Positions 63,366 to 64,000 of a stretch of DNA of 64,000 bases are shown piece by piece. The first letter of the stretch is position 1; the number at the start of each line of letters is the position of its first letter. The position numbers and the translations under genes are program-made. Origin of the DNA: Cheilinus undulatus (Eukaryota > Chordata > Actinopteri > Labriformes > Labridae); NCBI RefSeq assembly GCF_018320785.1, contig NC_054869.1, positions 29,676,289 through 29,740,288 of the forward strand. The letters are read 5' to 3'. The notes beneath the pieces were generated by a model that saw only the letters and a program-made list of their open reading frames with translations, made no database searches and had not been told where the DNA came from.

Positions 63366-63969
63366 ATGGCGGCCCGCACACGGCTGCCCTTGCTGTTCCC
63401 TAAAAACTCGCCTTCTTTCAGAAGCAAACAGCCCGTCCACACTGAGGCTGCAGTCAAGGAGCCAGCGTATCCCCCCATTGTCGCCTCCCTCACGGCGAAA
63501 AGCAAATCTGCCCGCCGGCGACAAGTTGAGGAACACATAAAGAAGATATGCGCCTCTACACCAGAGGAGAAGCTCTCCCTCCTCACTCGTATCCAGCGGA
63601 AGAAATTTGTAATTTACCCTCAGACTTTTTCACGAAATGCAGACAGGTGGTACCAACACTTTACCAAGACTGCATATATCCCGGGTCTGCCCGAGAAATT
63701 TACAGCACTCCAGGGGGAGACCGTGGGGACGGAGAGTTCACCGGCAGCCGCGGGTCAGACCACTGCGCTGGGCTTTGGAGATGAGTTCGCCGACATCCGC
63801 TCCTTGGTGACTCGTGTGATTTTGCAGGAGCACTGGTACATGAACAAGCGCAAACCTTTCTTGTACAGAAATCAGGAGCAGACGGTTGGGCCTGTGCTGA
63901 GAAACCTTGCGAGGGGTCTCACCTGTAGCCTGATGAAACACAACCCCCTGTTCCTCCACTCCAGCCTGG
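63366..63969 (+). CDS. mrps30: Mitochondrial ribosomal protein mL65 (MRPS30), first exon, partial
   Basis: The first coding exon holds 201 codons plus one base, then a donor (GCCTGG then GTATGT). The rest of the gene is beyond the window. The protein is a component of the mitochondrial ribosome large subunit, despite its old small-subunit name. Family marks: YPPIVASLTAKSKSARRRQV, EKLSLLTRIQRKKFVIYPQT and NADRWYQHFTKTAYIPGLPE, then LQEHWYMNKRKPF. The amino end MAARTRLPLLFPKNSPSFRS is a good mitochondrial presequence. This ATG (aaaaATGG) was chosen because MRPS30 proteins usually begin MAA. The frame is open for 29 more codons upstream from an ATG at 63279, but most of those lie in the LINE tail. 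Confidence 0.92.
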
Positions 63970-64000
63970 GTATGTTTGTTTTATGACCATGACAGCTGTT

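Overview
The window is a piece of a teleost fish nuclear genome. It is AT-rich, and its genes are split by GT-AG introns. The intergenic and intronic DNA is full of familiar fish repeats: Tc1/mariner and hAT-type non-autonomous elements, L1, L2-like and I-clade LINEs, a tRNA-headed SINE-like repeat and a DIRS-type remnant. Five protein-coding genes can be reconstructed, and every exon join keeps the reading frame.

Layout. (1) 1.27-20.86 kb, minus: PPEF2, an EF-hand protein phosphatase; 16 coding exons, 741 codons, with a likely non-coding first exon and TATA box at 21.83-22.18 kb. (2) 23.10-32.79 kb, plus: a small NAD(P)H-binding oxidoreductase related to biliverdin reductase B/flavin reductase, head to head with PPEF2. 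(3) 39.28-52.79 kb, minus: a bubblegum-type long-chain acyl-CoA synthetase, probably ACSBG2; 14 coding exons, 713 codons. Downstream of it, at 36.62-37.39 kb, lies a decayed tandem copy of its last exon and flanks. (4) 57.96-61.07 kb, minus: HINT2, the mitochondrial histidine-triad phosphoramidase; 5 exons, 164 codons, complete. (5) 63.37 kb to the window end, plus: first exon of MRPS30 (mL65), cut by the window edge.

HINT2 and MRPS30 are head to head and both encode mitochondrial proteins. A 1455-bp 5'-truncated I-clade LINE, bounded by an identical 18-bp repeat (61861-61878 and 63334-63351), now sits 14 bp before the MRPS30 start codon. It separates that codon from the ancestral shared promoter region. 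This and the partial ACSBG2 duplication are the most informative structures here. I found no operon, CRISPR array, or RNA gene, and no clearly new biochemical system. The five genes are not an obvious pathway, although HINT2 and MRPS30 share the mitochondrion and ACSBG2 makes acyl-CoA that mitochondria can use.
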